DNA of 64,000 nucleotides from assembly GCA_014607495.2 (NCBI GenBank), contig CP053161.1:5031115-5095114 (forward strand). The letters run 5' to 3'. The position numbers and the translations under genes were made by a program. The DNA is from Carposina sasakii. Its lineage: Eukaryota; Arthropoda; Insecta; Lepidoptera; Carposinidae. The notes below the pieces were generated by a model. The model made no database searches and was not told the origin of the DNA. It saw nothing but the letters and a program-made list of their open reading frames with translations. Every line of letters begins with the position of its first letter. Position 1 is the first letter of the stretch. Below are positions 22,189 through 33,430 of the stretch, piece after piece.

Positions 22189-22847
22189 ACTGCAATTTGA
22201 CTTTGAAAATTTTGAAAGATTTGTCTTTGTAAAATATATAAAATGTTGAAATTTTTGATGAAAATTTATCTATGTATCTATTCGTAATTCAACATTTGTA
22301 CTTTTTCCCCTAGGAATCTAATAAAATATAATATGTAATTATTTAAAAAATATTACAACTCATAATAAATATAATAAGTGGTAAATGTACTTAATGTCTA
22401 AGATAAATTTATGACAAAACAGATAATTATCAAATATAAAGTGAAACCACTACTATAAATTTATTAAATATCAATATGAAGTGCTTAACTTGCAATATCT
22501 GAAAGTTATATTTTAAAGTTGGCAAATTCTTACCTTATAAAGGTATGGGCTAATTTTAATAAAGCTATCGTAAATTTCCTAATAATTTAAAGTTAAAATG
22601 CCAAAGCGTAAATTCAGCAGTTTATGGGTTGTAATAAAACCATAGTTATCATAAGTCTCATTTACTCCTACTTATCACTTCATCTGCGAACATTTTGCAA
22701 GGAACAAGTGTGCCAAGGATAATGTAGATACGTACGACGTATGTGTCTAACACAATGATTTAATAGGCACTGAAATCACTAAAAGCATTATAAATTGTAT
22801 CATAAAATAAAAACAAGCTTCAACAGTTTCGGTCGATAGTAGAGTCG
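22189..22847. other. No gene recognised
   Basis: Very AT-rich, no recognisable features. Confidence 0.35.
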
Positions 22848-23032
22848 GTCGTAAGAGTCGACTAAGGAACTCGGGTGTTCTCTCAGGCGATAGTCTAGCA
22901 ACTTGTTGCTGATCATTGACATTCGTGGCTATGCCAAACTTTGCTGTGCAATCTTCATTATGATCATGCAGTTCTGGCTGGCTACCCCATTTCGGCAATA
23001 CAGCCGTGGATGTACTGTCCGTATGTGTATGT
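22848..23032 (-). repeat. Family C element
   Basis: Complementary orientation: gtaagagtcgactaaggaactcg, then tctcaggcgatagtctagcaac, then gcagttctggctggctacccc and tacagccgtgg. Confidence 0.6.
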
Positions 23033-23053
23033 AATATCAAATCTGTCTGTATG

Positions 23054-23320
23054 GAGCCGCGTGGTGCCGGCAAAGTAGAGTTTGTACCACTCCTGTCCTG
23101 CCCGTGGGTATCGTAAGAGGCGATTAAGGGTTTCCGGGAGGTGGGCAGCAGCGCCTCCCGTGCTGACAACATAGTCCGAAAATCAGACTGCGGCTACCAA
23201 CCCACCTGCCCGGCGTGGTGACAATGGACTAAAACCCCTGTGGCAGTAGCCTTGTGGCATGCCCTGGGGGAGGCCTACGTCCAGCAGTGGACTGCAATAG
23301 GCTGAAGAAGAAGAAGAAGA
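23054..23320 (+). repeat. Family A element, full-length
   Basis: Runs from gagccgcgtggtgccgg through gtgggtatcgtaagaggcg, the palindromic gggaggtgggcagcagcgcctccc, and gtccagcagtggactgcaat to a (gaa)n tail. Its 3' end shares the RTE LINE terminus at 19474-19560. A tRNA-like promoter is not obvious, so SINE status is inferred from the tail. Confidence 0.7.
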
Positions 23321-23423
23321 TATGTATGTAAGCCTTTCTGAACTCCGAACGTAGAACTATTACTACCTACAATCTCTGTTTCAATTCGATTTACTGAATA
23401 TATTTTCATTTCATGTCATCGTC

Positions 23424-23670
23424 ATAAGCCTATTGCAGTCTGGACGTAGGCCTCCCCCAGGGCACGCCATTAGGCTGTGGACTGCCATGGGGGGTTTATA
23501 CCCATAACCACGCTGGGCAGGCGGATTGGTGACCGCAGTTTGTATTTTGGACTATGTTGCCAACACGGGAGGCGCTGCTGCCCACCTCCCAGAAACCCGT
23601 AATCGCCTCGTACGATACCCACGGGCTGACATGGGGTGGTACGAATTCTACTCTGCCGGCACCACGCGGC
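23424..23670 (-). repeat. Family A element, full-length, inverted next to its neighbour
   Basis: Complete copy in opposite orientation 104 bp from the copy at 23054-23320. The two differ at many sites, so they are independent insertions rather than an inverted duplication. Confidence 0.7.
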
Positions 23671-24282
23671 ATTTGTGGGATTATTGGCTACTTATTTTAA
23701 TATTGTACTACACGCATAAGTTTGTGTATTTACTTAATTAGTAAAGTATTAATATCTGTTTATTCACAATACTCGTGGTACTGATTGTACATTTTATGAT
23801 AGCTTAGTTTGCAATTTGTAGGCAAGAGCAGCAGAATAAATTTAACTATAGGTTTTCGCAAACCCAACAATTAAACTTACGAATTTAATAACACATTATT
23901 ATACATAGTAAGTTTAATGAACAAATATGATATTACGATGTAATAAGTCGATAGGAAATATTTGCCGATAAATAATGTCAAATATCATTGCTTCCAAAGC
24001 GTAAAATCGTGACTAAGAGTCCTAATTCGAGATCTAATAGTAACACAGCGATTTGTTCACACGGCTCTGCTCGCTCGCATGAAATTTTCACGACTGCAAA
24101 TGTCAGAGTCTCACTGCTCTGTAATTGTTTCTGCGGTAATTGCATTATGTTTACCTTAGATAGGTGATAATTTGGTATTAGGTGCAAGAAGTGGTATTAA
24201 CCTGTGACCGCTAGTAAATATGAAACCTTTGCACCTAAATATCACATACAAATATTTTATTAACATCTGCAGTGCTGTTCCC
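23671..24282. other. No gene recognised
   Basis: AT-rich. A minus-strand frame of 69 codons (23978-24187) carries a donor-like ctaag|gtaaac inside it; no family recognised. Confidence 0.3.
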
Positions 24283-24356
24283 GCTATGCGTAGATGTGGG
24301 ATTTCCGTAACGATCATGCCGTCCATTTCGGGAATACTGCCGTGTCTATGTATGTG
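24283..24356 (-). repeat. Family C fragment, 5' end
   Basis: Degenerate: gtgggatttccgtaacgatc, ccatttcgggaatactgcc, then tatgtatgt. Confidence 0.45.
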
Positions 24357-24749
24357 TTCAAAGTTGCCTTTTATGCATTTTCACTGACTAACTATCAGAT
24401 ATTTGATTAGCAGTTCAGGTATTAGTTAAAATACGTCTCTAGTATTATTGTCTGACTGACATTTGTAACTAATATTCAGGTTAACTACTGACTCAACAAC
24501 TGGCCCTTAGGTAACAAATTATAATATAATTATTTTACCCTACTATCATTTGATTTACTGTATTTCCATTTTAATGATTCGTTTTAATGGTTGTTAAAAA
24601 GCTTTTACCGTAATTTCGGAATAGGACCGAATAATTACGTTGTTAAATTTATTATCTAGGCCTATTTAGGTATTGGTTTTAGATCTCAATGGATTATTTA
24701 TGTCCAATGATATTGTAATAAAGACATCAGACTACCTAGACTATGTAAA

Positions 24750-24880
24750 ATCGTTTGGCATCGACGTTCGCTGTCGTGACACTTCCACCAATGGGGGTTA
24801 CACTTCATCACGTGACTCGACGAATGCGCGATAATGAAGGCTTCCTATTGGAGCAAACGGCGATGAACCTCTATCTATTC
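24750..24880. promoter_or_regulatory. Promoter-like block: CCAAT, TCACGTGA, inverted CCAAT
   Basis: Within 90 bp there is accaatggg (24787-24795), the palindrome TCACGTGA (24808-24815) and cctattggagc (an inverted CCAAT), in a locally CpG-rich stretch. TCACGTGA is an extended E-box bound by bHLH-ZIP factors (USF, MITF/TFEB types). No adjacent first exon is recognised. Confidence 0.35.
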
Positions 24881-25814
24881 GATCATGAAATAATGTAACT
24901 TTGTCTAAGGCATTGAAGAGAGGGACTTTGATTTTGGGATATAGATTTTTTGGTTTAGATTAGTTAGAGAAGTTAACGTGTTTAAGTAACTTACGTAATT
25001 ACACTTATCCTAAAGCCAAAGAATAAGGGAAGCACAGTAAATCAACAGTATTATTTGAATAAATCCGCTCTTGATTACTAATTTCTAAAAAAAAAAACAG
25101 CCTTCCTTGATCTCCTTTCCCCTGTACCAATTTCATGATGATTCGTTTATTACCTGAAACGAAAGAAAATATTTGTTAGTTAATAAGAAAATATGTTAAT
25201 ATTATAGATTTGGGTGTGACCTCTTTCAATATTGAAGTGTCCAGGAATTACTTAAAAACATTGTGGTCTACACCAAACAATCTTGTCCAGAGTTGAAGTA
25301 TATTGCGAGTATTTGATTAAGTCTAACGCTCTTTTTCCTTTGCTCTGTTCCTAGTTTCACAAAACAGTACGCGTATCTAGACTCTCTGTACAGGATGCAG
25401 ATTTCAGTTGCCAGCAATAACTTCACCAATAATTACGCCGAAGCTAAATCGTGTGTTTTACAAATTCCTGTGCGCAGCCAAGTCGTGAGTTTCCTGGGTT
25501 TTGTCTTGTCTGTACCACATCCTACGGTGTTTACATACAAATTGTTCTAATTATCTACTATATAATGGACCTATTTAGAATTACTTGGAAACGTTTCCCA
25601 TTGGATTCGTTACCTGCCGATACTGTTGTATTCGAGCCCGAAAATTGAGGGTAAGCTCCCCTTACCACATGGGACTTAGTAAGGTACCAGATGGGTATTC
25701 AATTTACTTACTGTGCCTATTTATTTGTGCCCAAACTTTTTTGGCAAGAGTTTAAGTAAACATTTTGTTCTCATCTGAGGTTCTCAGTATTAAATTTCTA
25801 TGTCGCTGTTATTG
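24881..25814. other. No gene recognised
   Basis: AT-rich; short frames only. Confidence 0.35.
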
Positions 25815-25888
25815 ATACATACATACATACATATAATCATGCCTTTATCCCTTACGGGGTAGGCAGAGCACCAAGGGCCGATAGAACC
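25815..25888 (-). repeat. Family B fragment, 3' end with (TACA)n
   Basis: tacatacatacatac followed by atcatgcctttatcccttac and ggcagagcaccaagggccg, the complement of the family's 3' end. Confidence 0.65.
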
Positions 25889-26430
25889 TAATAATAAATA
25901 AGACCGATCATAACATTTCTGTAACATAACATGAAACCCACATAAAGTTTTGTGATGCAGTTGCTTCTACTCCACATCGAGCAGCTAGTGATGAATAGTT
26001 GAACAGTAGCATAAAGTTTATAATACTTGAACACTACTAACTTGCCGTAACTTTGTTTGCTTTACAGTTCATATGGTGAGATATCTGATTTAAAAATTCT
26101 TATTATTATCAAACCACCGAAATTGTTAATCTCTCCACTGGCGGAATTATAAATACAGGAGAACTATACGAATTACCTATTTATTTATTTTATAAGAATA
26201 TGAATTTAATTTTTCGTTTACATCAGATTATAGCTTAAAACTACTAACTTTAAAATCAGTGACTTTTTTCTTAGCATAAAACGTATGGCCATGGTATCTC
26301 CTATAACATCTCGCAGTTCTGACTACAATATTTCAGGAACCTAGCCGTTTTATTTATATGTACGTCTTCGAAAACCAGAAATAAGGATCATTTCTTTTCA
26401 CATTTGAAAGTGCACCTCGTTAGCTACCTT

Positions 26431-26556
26431 TAGACACGGCTGTGCCTGTGACCCCAAATGGGGTAGCCAGAACTGCATATTTATAAGTAAAATCCCACAG
26501 CCACGTTTAGAATAGTGAGGGTAGTTGTTACAAGTTGAGTGACAAGTTGCTTCGCC
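26431..26556 (+). repeat. Family C element inside duplication copy 1
   Basis: Very similar to 27501-27622, including the shared variant gtgacaagttgc after tgttacaagttga; other family copies lack that insertion, which confirms common descent of the pair. Confidence 0.7.
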
Positions 26557-26639
26557 TGCCTCCTTCACCACCTAGCGCTTTAGAATAATCTTAAGTGCCT
26601 GCAAACGTTACATCATCTGTCTGCTTATGCCAGTTCAGA

Positions 26640-26790
26640 CTGCATTCATATGTGGTCATCTCTATTGCAACTACCCGGCTGCCTCATCTCGTTCGACTCA
26701 TCATGCTTCAGTAAGATCCTACGCAAGTCCTCTCTCACACAGTCTATCCAACACTTCATAGGTCTACCTCTTCCTTTGCGCAAATGGCTA
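26640..26790 (-). mobile_element. LINE C-terminal fragment
   Basis: On the minus strand the frame reads GRGRPMKCWIDCVREDLR, matching the 57056-57256 fragment (KCWMDCVREDIRV). This is the C-terminal tail typical of RTE-like insect LINE polymerases. Heavily truncated. Confidence 0.5.
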
Positions 26791-26811
26791 CATAGCTACT
26801 GTATACCTACT

Positions 26812-26915
26812 TATACAGGGTGATTTTTGGTCGTTTCCCGAAAACTACGGAAAACTACCATCACGATCATTTTTCTCCATGGAAGCATACCTGCGGCAGT
26901 AGTGTCTGGTCGATG
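26812..26915 (+). mobile_element. Family E MITE, 5' end only
   Basis: ttatacagggtgatttttgg to gtgtctggt, after which similarity to the full copy at 27764-28116 ends. Both copies are preceded by the same flank, so they descend from one insertion before the local duplication. Confidence 0.65.
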
Positions 26916-27352
26916 GCTTTAAAGATAGCTTAGCATCTATCTCATTCATTATGATGAAATAGTGTAATGTTCAAAATGCGCCAGCGTTATTGACTTTTTC
27001 CGCGGGACATTTTTAAAAAGCTGTTACAGGTACTACCGGGTTAAGTTAAATTACTGCTAATGGTGTAAATAATAGTGTTATTTAATGTATTTTTAAAATA
27101 TGTATGTATTCTGTTAAATTAATACGCCCGAAAATTTAAATAGCCAAATTTATTTTTGAAATGAAGTGGGGAAAGCACCGCAATAGACTTTGATAATTTT
27201 TTTAATGCGTAAACAAATAGATTTTGGTCTTAAGTTTTAAACGTTATCTAATCATGCTGACTTAATGAAAAAAAATTAATAAATGTGCATTTTTCACTTT
27301 CCACTACGATTTTCATCCACGCCGCGCTAAAAACGTACCTGGGAAATTCACC

Positions 27353-27850
27353 CTTGAACACTACTAACTTGCCGTAACTTTGTTTGCTTTACAGTTCAGG
27401 GTGAGGAAATTCTTGGTGGTCACTATTCAGAATAAATAAACTCAGGAATAAACTTTTCAGAAACATGTCAGTGAGGAACATTTACGTCTGTTTATACATA
27501 TAGACACGGCTGTGCCTGTGACCCCAAATGGGGTAGCCTGAACTGCATATTTATAAGTAAAATCCCATAGCCACGTTTAGAATAGTGAGGGCAGTTGTTA
27601 CAAGTTGAGTGACAAGTTGCCGACCACCTCGCTTTAAATAATGTTTTTTGCCCAGTTTTCAATTTACTCTATAGTTTCGTTACCGCTTCCAGCACGCAAG
27701 TTTTCACACAGTTTCCAACACTTCATAGGTCATCTTCCTTTGCGCAAACTTACTTTATACCTTTATACAGGGTGATTTTTGGTCGTTTTCCCGAAAACTA
27801 CGGAATTTCCTCATCATCACGATCATTTTTCTCCATGGAAGCATACCTGG
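27353..27850 (+). repeat. Local tandem duplication, copy 2 (deleted version)
   Basis: The same ordered landmarks as 26026-26915 but with internal losses, for example in the LINE fragment region 27623-27720. It keeps the intact MITE, which extends to 28116. Confidence 0.75.
27501..27622 (+). repeat. Family C element inside duplication copy 2
   Basis: Paralogue of 26431-26556 with only a few substitutions (for example agcctgaactg for agccagaactg). Confidence 0.7.
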
Positions 27851-28116
27851 GTAGTGTCTGGTTTCTAAAATATTAGGGTACAAAGTTGAGTAAATAGACT
27901 GCGTTTTTCTGCAAAATGCACATTGACGCGTGTAAAATTTTTTCACAAATTAATTAATATCTGTCTATGAAAAAACTAGCATAAACACTGGACATTATAA
28001 ATTTCCCCGATGTTTTTTTTTTATACTAGTTTCCCAGCATTTTTTTTTGCATAAACTATTTATTTGTATATAGTTTACCCTTCATTAAGGGTGGCAACGA
28101 AAAAACAACCTGTATA
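27764..28116 (+). mobile_element. Family E MITE, full-length
   Basis: tatacagggtgatttttgg at the left end and acaacctgtata at the right. The interior matches 385-754 with an extra poly-T run near 28012-28046. It has no coding capacity. Confidence 0.7.
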
Positions 28117-29984
28117 CTCGTATTATGTAGTTTGAAGGCAGAAGAAATTAGTTCAATACATTAGAGAGATACCATACAGGCAGTGACGGATAGACCAACA
28201 GAAGCATAAGGTATTAATATTAGGCTTGATTATGCGCATTGTATCTATACCGAAACATATATTATTGCATTCGCTGTGCTGTGAGAAAGCATTGATTTAT
28301 TAATGCTTCATTCTGTATGTGTGTTTGGTACAGTTGAAGACAAAACAGTTTAAAAAAATATAGGTTTAACTGTATACTTTCAAATTGTGCAGTTTGTATG
28401 TAGCTTGTAATCAGCTGTTGCTGATTGAATATGGTTTTTATTTGGATACATAAGTTTGTTGCATTATGCAGGTATGGATATTTTAACAAAATTAAAAATA
28501 AGTTTATGCATGGTAGGGACCTACTGATAAATTGCAATGCCTATCCACAAAAATATCTCTATAAAATATAAAAATATTCTATGAGTAGCGCGTTAATTTC
28601 GCCTCAAAATAATATATATTCGGGTGGTCTAACATAGAAAGTGATAAGCGATTTTAAAGCATAACAAAACTTATTAGCAGTCAGTATTTTTCAGAAAATT
28701 TGTCATCGTGAAAATATATCGTTGATAAGACTCTAGTTTCGATAAGTTTAATTTAGATGATCTAACTTCTGTAACGGACAGTACCTACGTATGTTGCAAG
28801 TTTACCATGATTTTCTATAGATAACGATCAAGCTAATGGTGTTCCAGAAGCCTTGAGAACATTGAAAGGTTCTCTATGGTGCTCTAGAGATTTCTCTGGA
28901 TATCAAGAATTATCTATGAGAATAAGATGATAGATAGATTCACATACTTTACTACATGAAAGTTATGAAATAGATTATAAAATAGGTCGCACAAAAGTCT
29001 TGTGTCGAGGGTACTAAATACGATAAAAATATATAGTAAATTAAGAATATCATAATCTCAAAGAGTTTTACTTAATATCTACATGGAATTTGTAATAGTA
29101 TAGAGTAGTATGGTTTCTAATTAATTATTAATTCATGTTGTATGTAGATTAACACGATACTTGCGAATTTAATCAGTAGGCTTGGATTGCTAAGAGATTG
29201 AATGAATTTCTTAATTGCAAATCTATTACGAAACTATAAAGGAGCGAATATGTGGTAAGCATTATTAGCTTTAACTACTTGTCATATACTAAAATATATA
29301 TCGAAATATATGCAATTTAAAATATGATTATAAACCAGAAATGAGCTCTGTGTCCAACTTATATGACTGAAGCATAAACATACATATACGAGTATATGAG
29401 TATATAGTTGTGAATACAGTAAGATGTTGGTACAGCAAATAAACCCTTTGATTTGATTGGAAGACGCGGGCAAAAGCTACTAAACCGTGTGGAAAGCGTA
29501 TTTACTGCAGTAGCTTTCGAGCGTTTAGCGGCAGATGAGAAATAAATCCGAGTACGCACTTTCACTGCAACATTGTGGTAGTCCAGATGAAGGTTTTATG
29601 TTTTTAGTATGGGCTTTAGAAAATTGCGATCATGACCTTTTTGTAGTAGCAATAAACATGGGTGTGAAGTACCTACCTTTTATAACATCTTTAGTGATGT
29701 ACTGGATTATGGGGTACTATAAAAATGTGTCAGACACCATGAAATACTGGTCATATGCTTTTAAGGAGGATTGTGTGCATTGTGAAAGGGAGATTACAGA
29801 GGCATAATATGTGGCGATGGGCTAACAACTTATTACTGATATTTTACATCTAGTCCCGCTATATAGGATGTCCTTTCTGATCCTTGTTTTGGTTACGCTA
29901 TTTAGAGAACGTAGATATCTATAAAAAATATAATTAAAATCGCTCAAGCCTTTTTCGATGTTTACTAGCGTAACGAACGATAAC
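28117..29984. other. No gene recognised
   Basis: AT-rich. A 90-codon plus frame at 29535-29807 with two hydrophobic segments has no recognised family, no donor or acceptor and no polyadenylation signal nearby; it is probably chance. Confidence 0.3.
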
Positions 29985-30090
29985 AAAAAATATTAATAAA
30001 GAAATGGAAAAAATTCTTCACCCGAGTGGGAATCGAACCCACGACTGCATACCGTGCTAGTTGCTCTAACCACTGAGCTACCGGGGATAA
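29985..30090 (-). mobile_element. tRNA-derived SINE, head plus short body
   Basis: On the minus strand, ggtagctcagtggttagagc (A box) and gtgggttcgattcccac (B box) form a tRNA-like head (30019-30088), followed by the body string ttttccatttctttattaa. The acceptor and anticodon stems do not pair well, so it is not a functional tRNA gene. The same body string recurs at 59587-59620. Confidence 0.65.
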
Positions 30091-30104
30091 AAAAAATGTT
30101 CATC

Positions 30105-30172
30105 ATTTACAACCCTGGGATGTCCACTGTTGGACATAGGCCTCCCCCAACAACCTCCACTCCGACCGGTCG
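30105..30172 (-). repeat. LINE/SINE 3' fragment related to family A
   Basis: gatgtccactgttggacat and ggcctcccccaacaacctcc resemble the family A tail but differ in detail, as expected for a sister LINE lineage. Confidence 0.5.
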
Positions 30173-30487
30173 GAAAACAAAAATCTTATGTATGATGAAA
30201 TAAATGGATAGACTTATGTATAAGATTATGCGCAAGCCTTTTGGTTACAGTACCTACAAACCAGTAGATCTTCTTCGTACGCTTATATTATTATGATAAA
30301 TAAATGGATAGACCGCAGAATTAGCTACGCACCATTTACACATTAAAATTTGCATTTAATACTTAATACGGTAGTTTGCATCATAACACCATATTTATGT
30401 AAGTATTAACTATTAAAATGTCAACAGAAACTAAAAGCGTTGACAACGCGCCCTTTATGGTATGGCGTTAGATGTTACTTAACGCAA

Positions 30488-30560
30488 GGGCTTAAGTTGA
30501 GACGTCTAAACAACTGGATTGCTCAAGCAAAAGCTCTGGATTCGAGTCCCGCTCGTCAAT
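30488..30560 (+). repeat. tRNA-like fragment (degenerate SINE head)
   Basis: Contains a B-box-like ggattcgagtcccgc flanked by inverted gagcggg-type ends; cloverleaf stems are not intact. Probably a relic of a SINE. Confidence 0.3.
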
Positions 30561-30761
30561 TTACAGATCCTCTAAAGGCTAACAGTGTTATTACAAAAGA
30601 GCGCCTAAAGTTAGACTAGATTTAAATATGACATTTGACAAAAAACTAAAAGTTAAAAACTTCTGTCAAGCTATTAGTATTATTGACGCTTTTTCATAGC
30701 TAATAGAATCTAAGCTACTGATAAAACAAATCGGTCAAAAGTACCTATTCTCGATTTTATC

Positions 30762-30908
30762 CTTACTAATGCGAAAGTAACTTTGTGTGAGCTTTCACGC
30801 CAAAACTACTGAACCGATTTTCATGGAAATTGGTACAGAGATAATCTAGAGCTTGAAAACGGATATAGGCTACTTTTGATGCGAAAGAAGGTTTGAAATA
30901 GGTGTTGA
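30762..30908 (+). repeat. Family D-related element, 5' part
   Basis: ccttactaatgcgaaagtaac, ttcacgccaaaactactgaacc, then gatataggctacttttgatgc. The 3' hallmark is absent. Confidence 0.5.
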
Positions 30909-31581
30909 AAGTTATTTTTAAGGCTAGAAGCTTGAAACATATTTATTAATTTTTAATTAGATTAAGTTCGTCATTGGCAAATATAAAACCAGTTAGTGTT
31001 ATTCTCTAAAACTAGTCAATTACTAGACAGAATCGCGGGATATAGTGTCATATAATACTCAATTAACATAAAACAAGATCTGTAATTATGAGCACATATT
31101 TGGTGGTAAGTGAACATCGTAAAATTAAACACGGTGTTAAATAAAAATGCGAGATTTAATAAATTTTCGTTGATCACTATCTTTATTTGCAAGAGCAAGT
31201 ATAAGGGGTACGATAATGACAATTTTGTTGTATGTTTTATGAGTATTTACGAAAACAAATAGGACGGAATTTTTAATTAAAAATACCAACGGTTCTGTGT
31301 CTTTGATTGGTTCTATCACGGAAGCAAGAGTCACTCTACAATAAATAGGTACTCGTACCATCTTGCTATATACCTAAGGTAATACAGTAACCCCCGTAAA
31401 AAATTGACATAAAATTTAATACTAATAATGTAATTGAAATTACACTGTATATATCTGAAACAACTGTCCGGTCTTTGGACCTTTTGACAAATTTTTTTCT
31501 TTTTGACATTAATAAATCAATCATTACCTACTACATGCCAACGTTAACACTTTCCGGAAATATCCAGTAAACTATTTAAAC

Positions 31582-31684
31582 TGTCACTAACTGTCACTTT
31601 GACAAGTTGCACGACTGGCTGTCATTTAGTGTCACATGACAGATCTCGGTTGTCACAACAGCCCTTGCAACCTGTGCCTTGTCA
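31582..31684. promoter_or_regulatory. Cluster of eight TGTCA/TGACA motifs
   Basis: TGTCA occurs at 31582, 31592, 31620, 31630, 31651 and 31680, and TGACA at 31600 and 31637: eight in 103 bp. TGACA/TGTCA is the core of TALE homeodomain sites (Homothorax/Meis, TGIF). No gene or transposon end accounts for the cluster. Confidence 0.35.
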
Positions 31685-31944
31685 TTTATCATTAAAAAAC
31701 TTTCTCGATTCGGAGACATTGTTAATTTTTTATGGTTTAAAACAACCTCATGAGCCGTGAGCATGGACACTTAATTGTAAGATACGATCAGCGGTTTTGT
31801 GTCAGGGCTTATGTTTCGCAATGGCGGACTTAGTTTAAAACACTTTAATTATGATAATATAAGGCTCAATCGCACGAAATGTTTTAATCCTAGATTGTAG
31901 TCCATCCACGATTTAGTTTAGTATCTAATGTACAAGTATATGTA

Positions 31945-32257
31945 TGTGTCTTAACTACTGGGCTATGCACCTTCCAAGCAGGAGGCGTAAGTTCGATCCC
32001 AGTCACGGGCCTGTACCAATGAATTTATTTAATGTACAGATTTTAATGTTGCAAAATTGTCACTTAGCTCGTGCCTCGGAAAGCACGTTAAACCGTCGTG
32101 TCGGCTTCCGTCCCATCGGCCTATGAGAGTAACGGAATAGAGAATGCATATGTGTTTGCGCACACACTTGTGCACTATAATATCTCCTGCGTACCTGGCC
32201 AATCTCCGTAGAGATGGTCACCTTGGCCGAAATACGGTCGGAGATCATCATCATCAT
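31945..32257 (+). mobile_element. tRNA-derived SINE, nearly full length
   Basis: Opens with a tRNA-like head (aactactgggctatgcacc; B box gttcgatccc). It continues with the body cctcggaaagcacgttaaacc, ctgtatgag-type and tgcgcacacacttgtgcac segments, and ends in (atc)n after ggtcggagatcatc. I recall this as a common noctuid SINE. A 3'-end scrap (acggtcggagatcatta) recurs at 37004-37020. Confidence 0.75.
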
Positions 32258-33062
32258 ATGTATGTGCTGTAACTATAATATAGTTGTTATGAAATGGCCG
32301 AAATACTATTGATTACTACTACTAGATACTGACCTAACCTAATCGATATGAACACGACACATAGGTATACGCAATACTCCATTGAAAATAGAAAGAAACA
32401 TCATAGACATCCCATATTTTTGAAGATGAAGGATTTGACACAAGTGCGACTAAGACCCGGGGTTTACTATCGGCATTGACTAGGAAAAGGATTGTTTTTA
32501 GGTGGGTAATAATAATATACATCAAGATCATGGCAATAATGGCATTGCTTTGCTTCTTATTCTCACTAACAGTATTGCTATGATAGTTAAGAGCCGGGAC
32601 TAACACTGCGCATTCACTTGCGTATTTTTCCATAATTTAAAAAGAGCTAATGAAGCATGGTAAATAAAGATGATTGAGAAACTTAATTGCTGTAGGAAAA
32701 CCCTCGTTAGTTGACGGTGGAGTGTAATTGGTCTATTACGTCCCTTTCCTCAGTTTCACACATAGTCGGGGTTCGCTTTCTAACAATTTGTGTATTTTTT
32801 ACAACTTGCAATTAGTTTGGTCATTAATTTCACTGCGGCTAAGAATTTTATAAGTGCTATTGATTTATCAAAGTATAGATTTGAGACGCTCTTGACGAAC
32901 CTTACTCTGACTTCTAAATACTCATGACCACTATGATTGGATAGCATATCAGCCACGACACCAATTTCCCTATTTGATCTTTCGGAAATTGCCACAAATG
33001 CGTTGTGAGCGTTTTCATTAGAGCCATAATATGTTTTATTGTGATCGCAACGCGATACTAAC
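32258..33062. other. No gene recognised
   Basis: Two 99-codon minus frames (32334-32633 and 32780-33079) lack family resemblance and splice signals. The second is slightly protein-like in composition. Confidence 0.3.
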
Positions 33063-33212
33063 ATATACATAGTTGCCAAAATGGAGTATCCAAAACTGCA
33101 AGATCGCGCACTAAGGGGATTCTACTGCCATGTTTAGCACAACGAGGTTAGATGTACAATGTTATTGACAAGTTGCCAGCTCAATGGCCTAGGAGAACGT
33201 TCCTAGTTCTTT
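33063..33212 (+). repeat. Family C element, 5' two thirds
   Basis: gccaaaatggagtatccaaaac, tgcaagatcgcgcac, attgacaagttgccagctc and aggagaacgttcc, in family order. Confidence 0.55.
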
Positions 33213-33272
33213 AACAAAATAGATGTTATTACACAAATTAATCTCGCCTTGCGAGAGTAGAATTCATATGTC

Positions 33273-33430
33273 TGCCCGTGAAAACACGATTAACAAGCAG
33301 CGCCTATGTTGACAGCCTAGTCAAAATATAAATACGGTCAGCCTGCCCAGCGTGTGACTATGAAATACCTTTCTTGTGGCGTGCCATAGACGTCCAGCAG
33401 TGGACTGCAATAGGCTGAAGAAGAAGAAGC
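33273..33430 (+). repeat. Family A element with internal deletions
   Basis: ctgcccgtg, gcctgcccagcgtgtgac and gtccagcagtggactgcaat with a gaagaagaag tail; the middle is collapsed. Confidence 0.6.

Larger units (their letters stand above)
26026..26915 (+). repeat. Local tandem duplication, copy 1
   Basis: Four landmarks occur in the same order here and in copy 2 at 27353-27850. They are gaacactactaacttgccg (26029), the family C segment from 26431, the LINE-derived stretch ending acacttcataggt (26750-26763), and the family E terminal repeat (26812). Spacing shrinks from 1327 to 952 bp between landmarks, so copy 2 has lost about 375 bp. Copy 1 has lost most of its MITE. Confidence 0.75.

Noticed and set aside
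22747..23172. 141-codon minus-strand ORF
   Set aside because: Spans family C and family A repeats; it is open because of repeat sequence, not a gene.
23054..23670. Inverted pair of family A elements as an inverted duplication
   Set aside because: The two copies differ at many positions and lack shared private variants, so they are separate insertions.
29535..29807. 90-codon plus ORF with hydrophobic segments
   Set aside because: No family resemblance, no splice or polyadenylation context; length is within chance for several hundred frames in this window.
30019..30088. A tRNA gene on the minus strand
   Set aside because: A and B boxes are present, but acceptor and anticodon stems do not pair and a SINE body follows.
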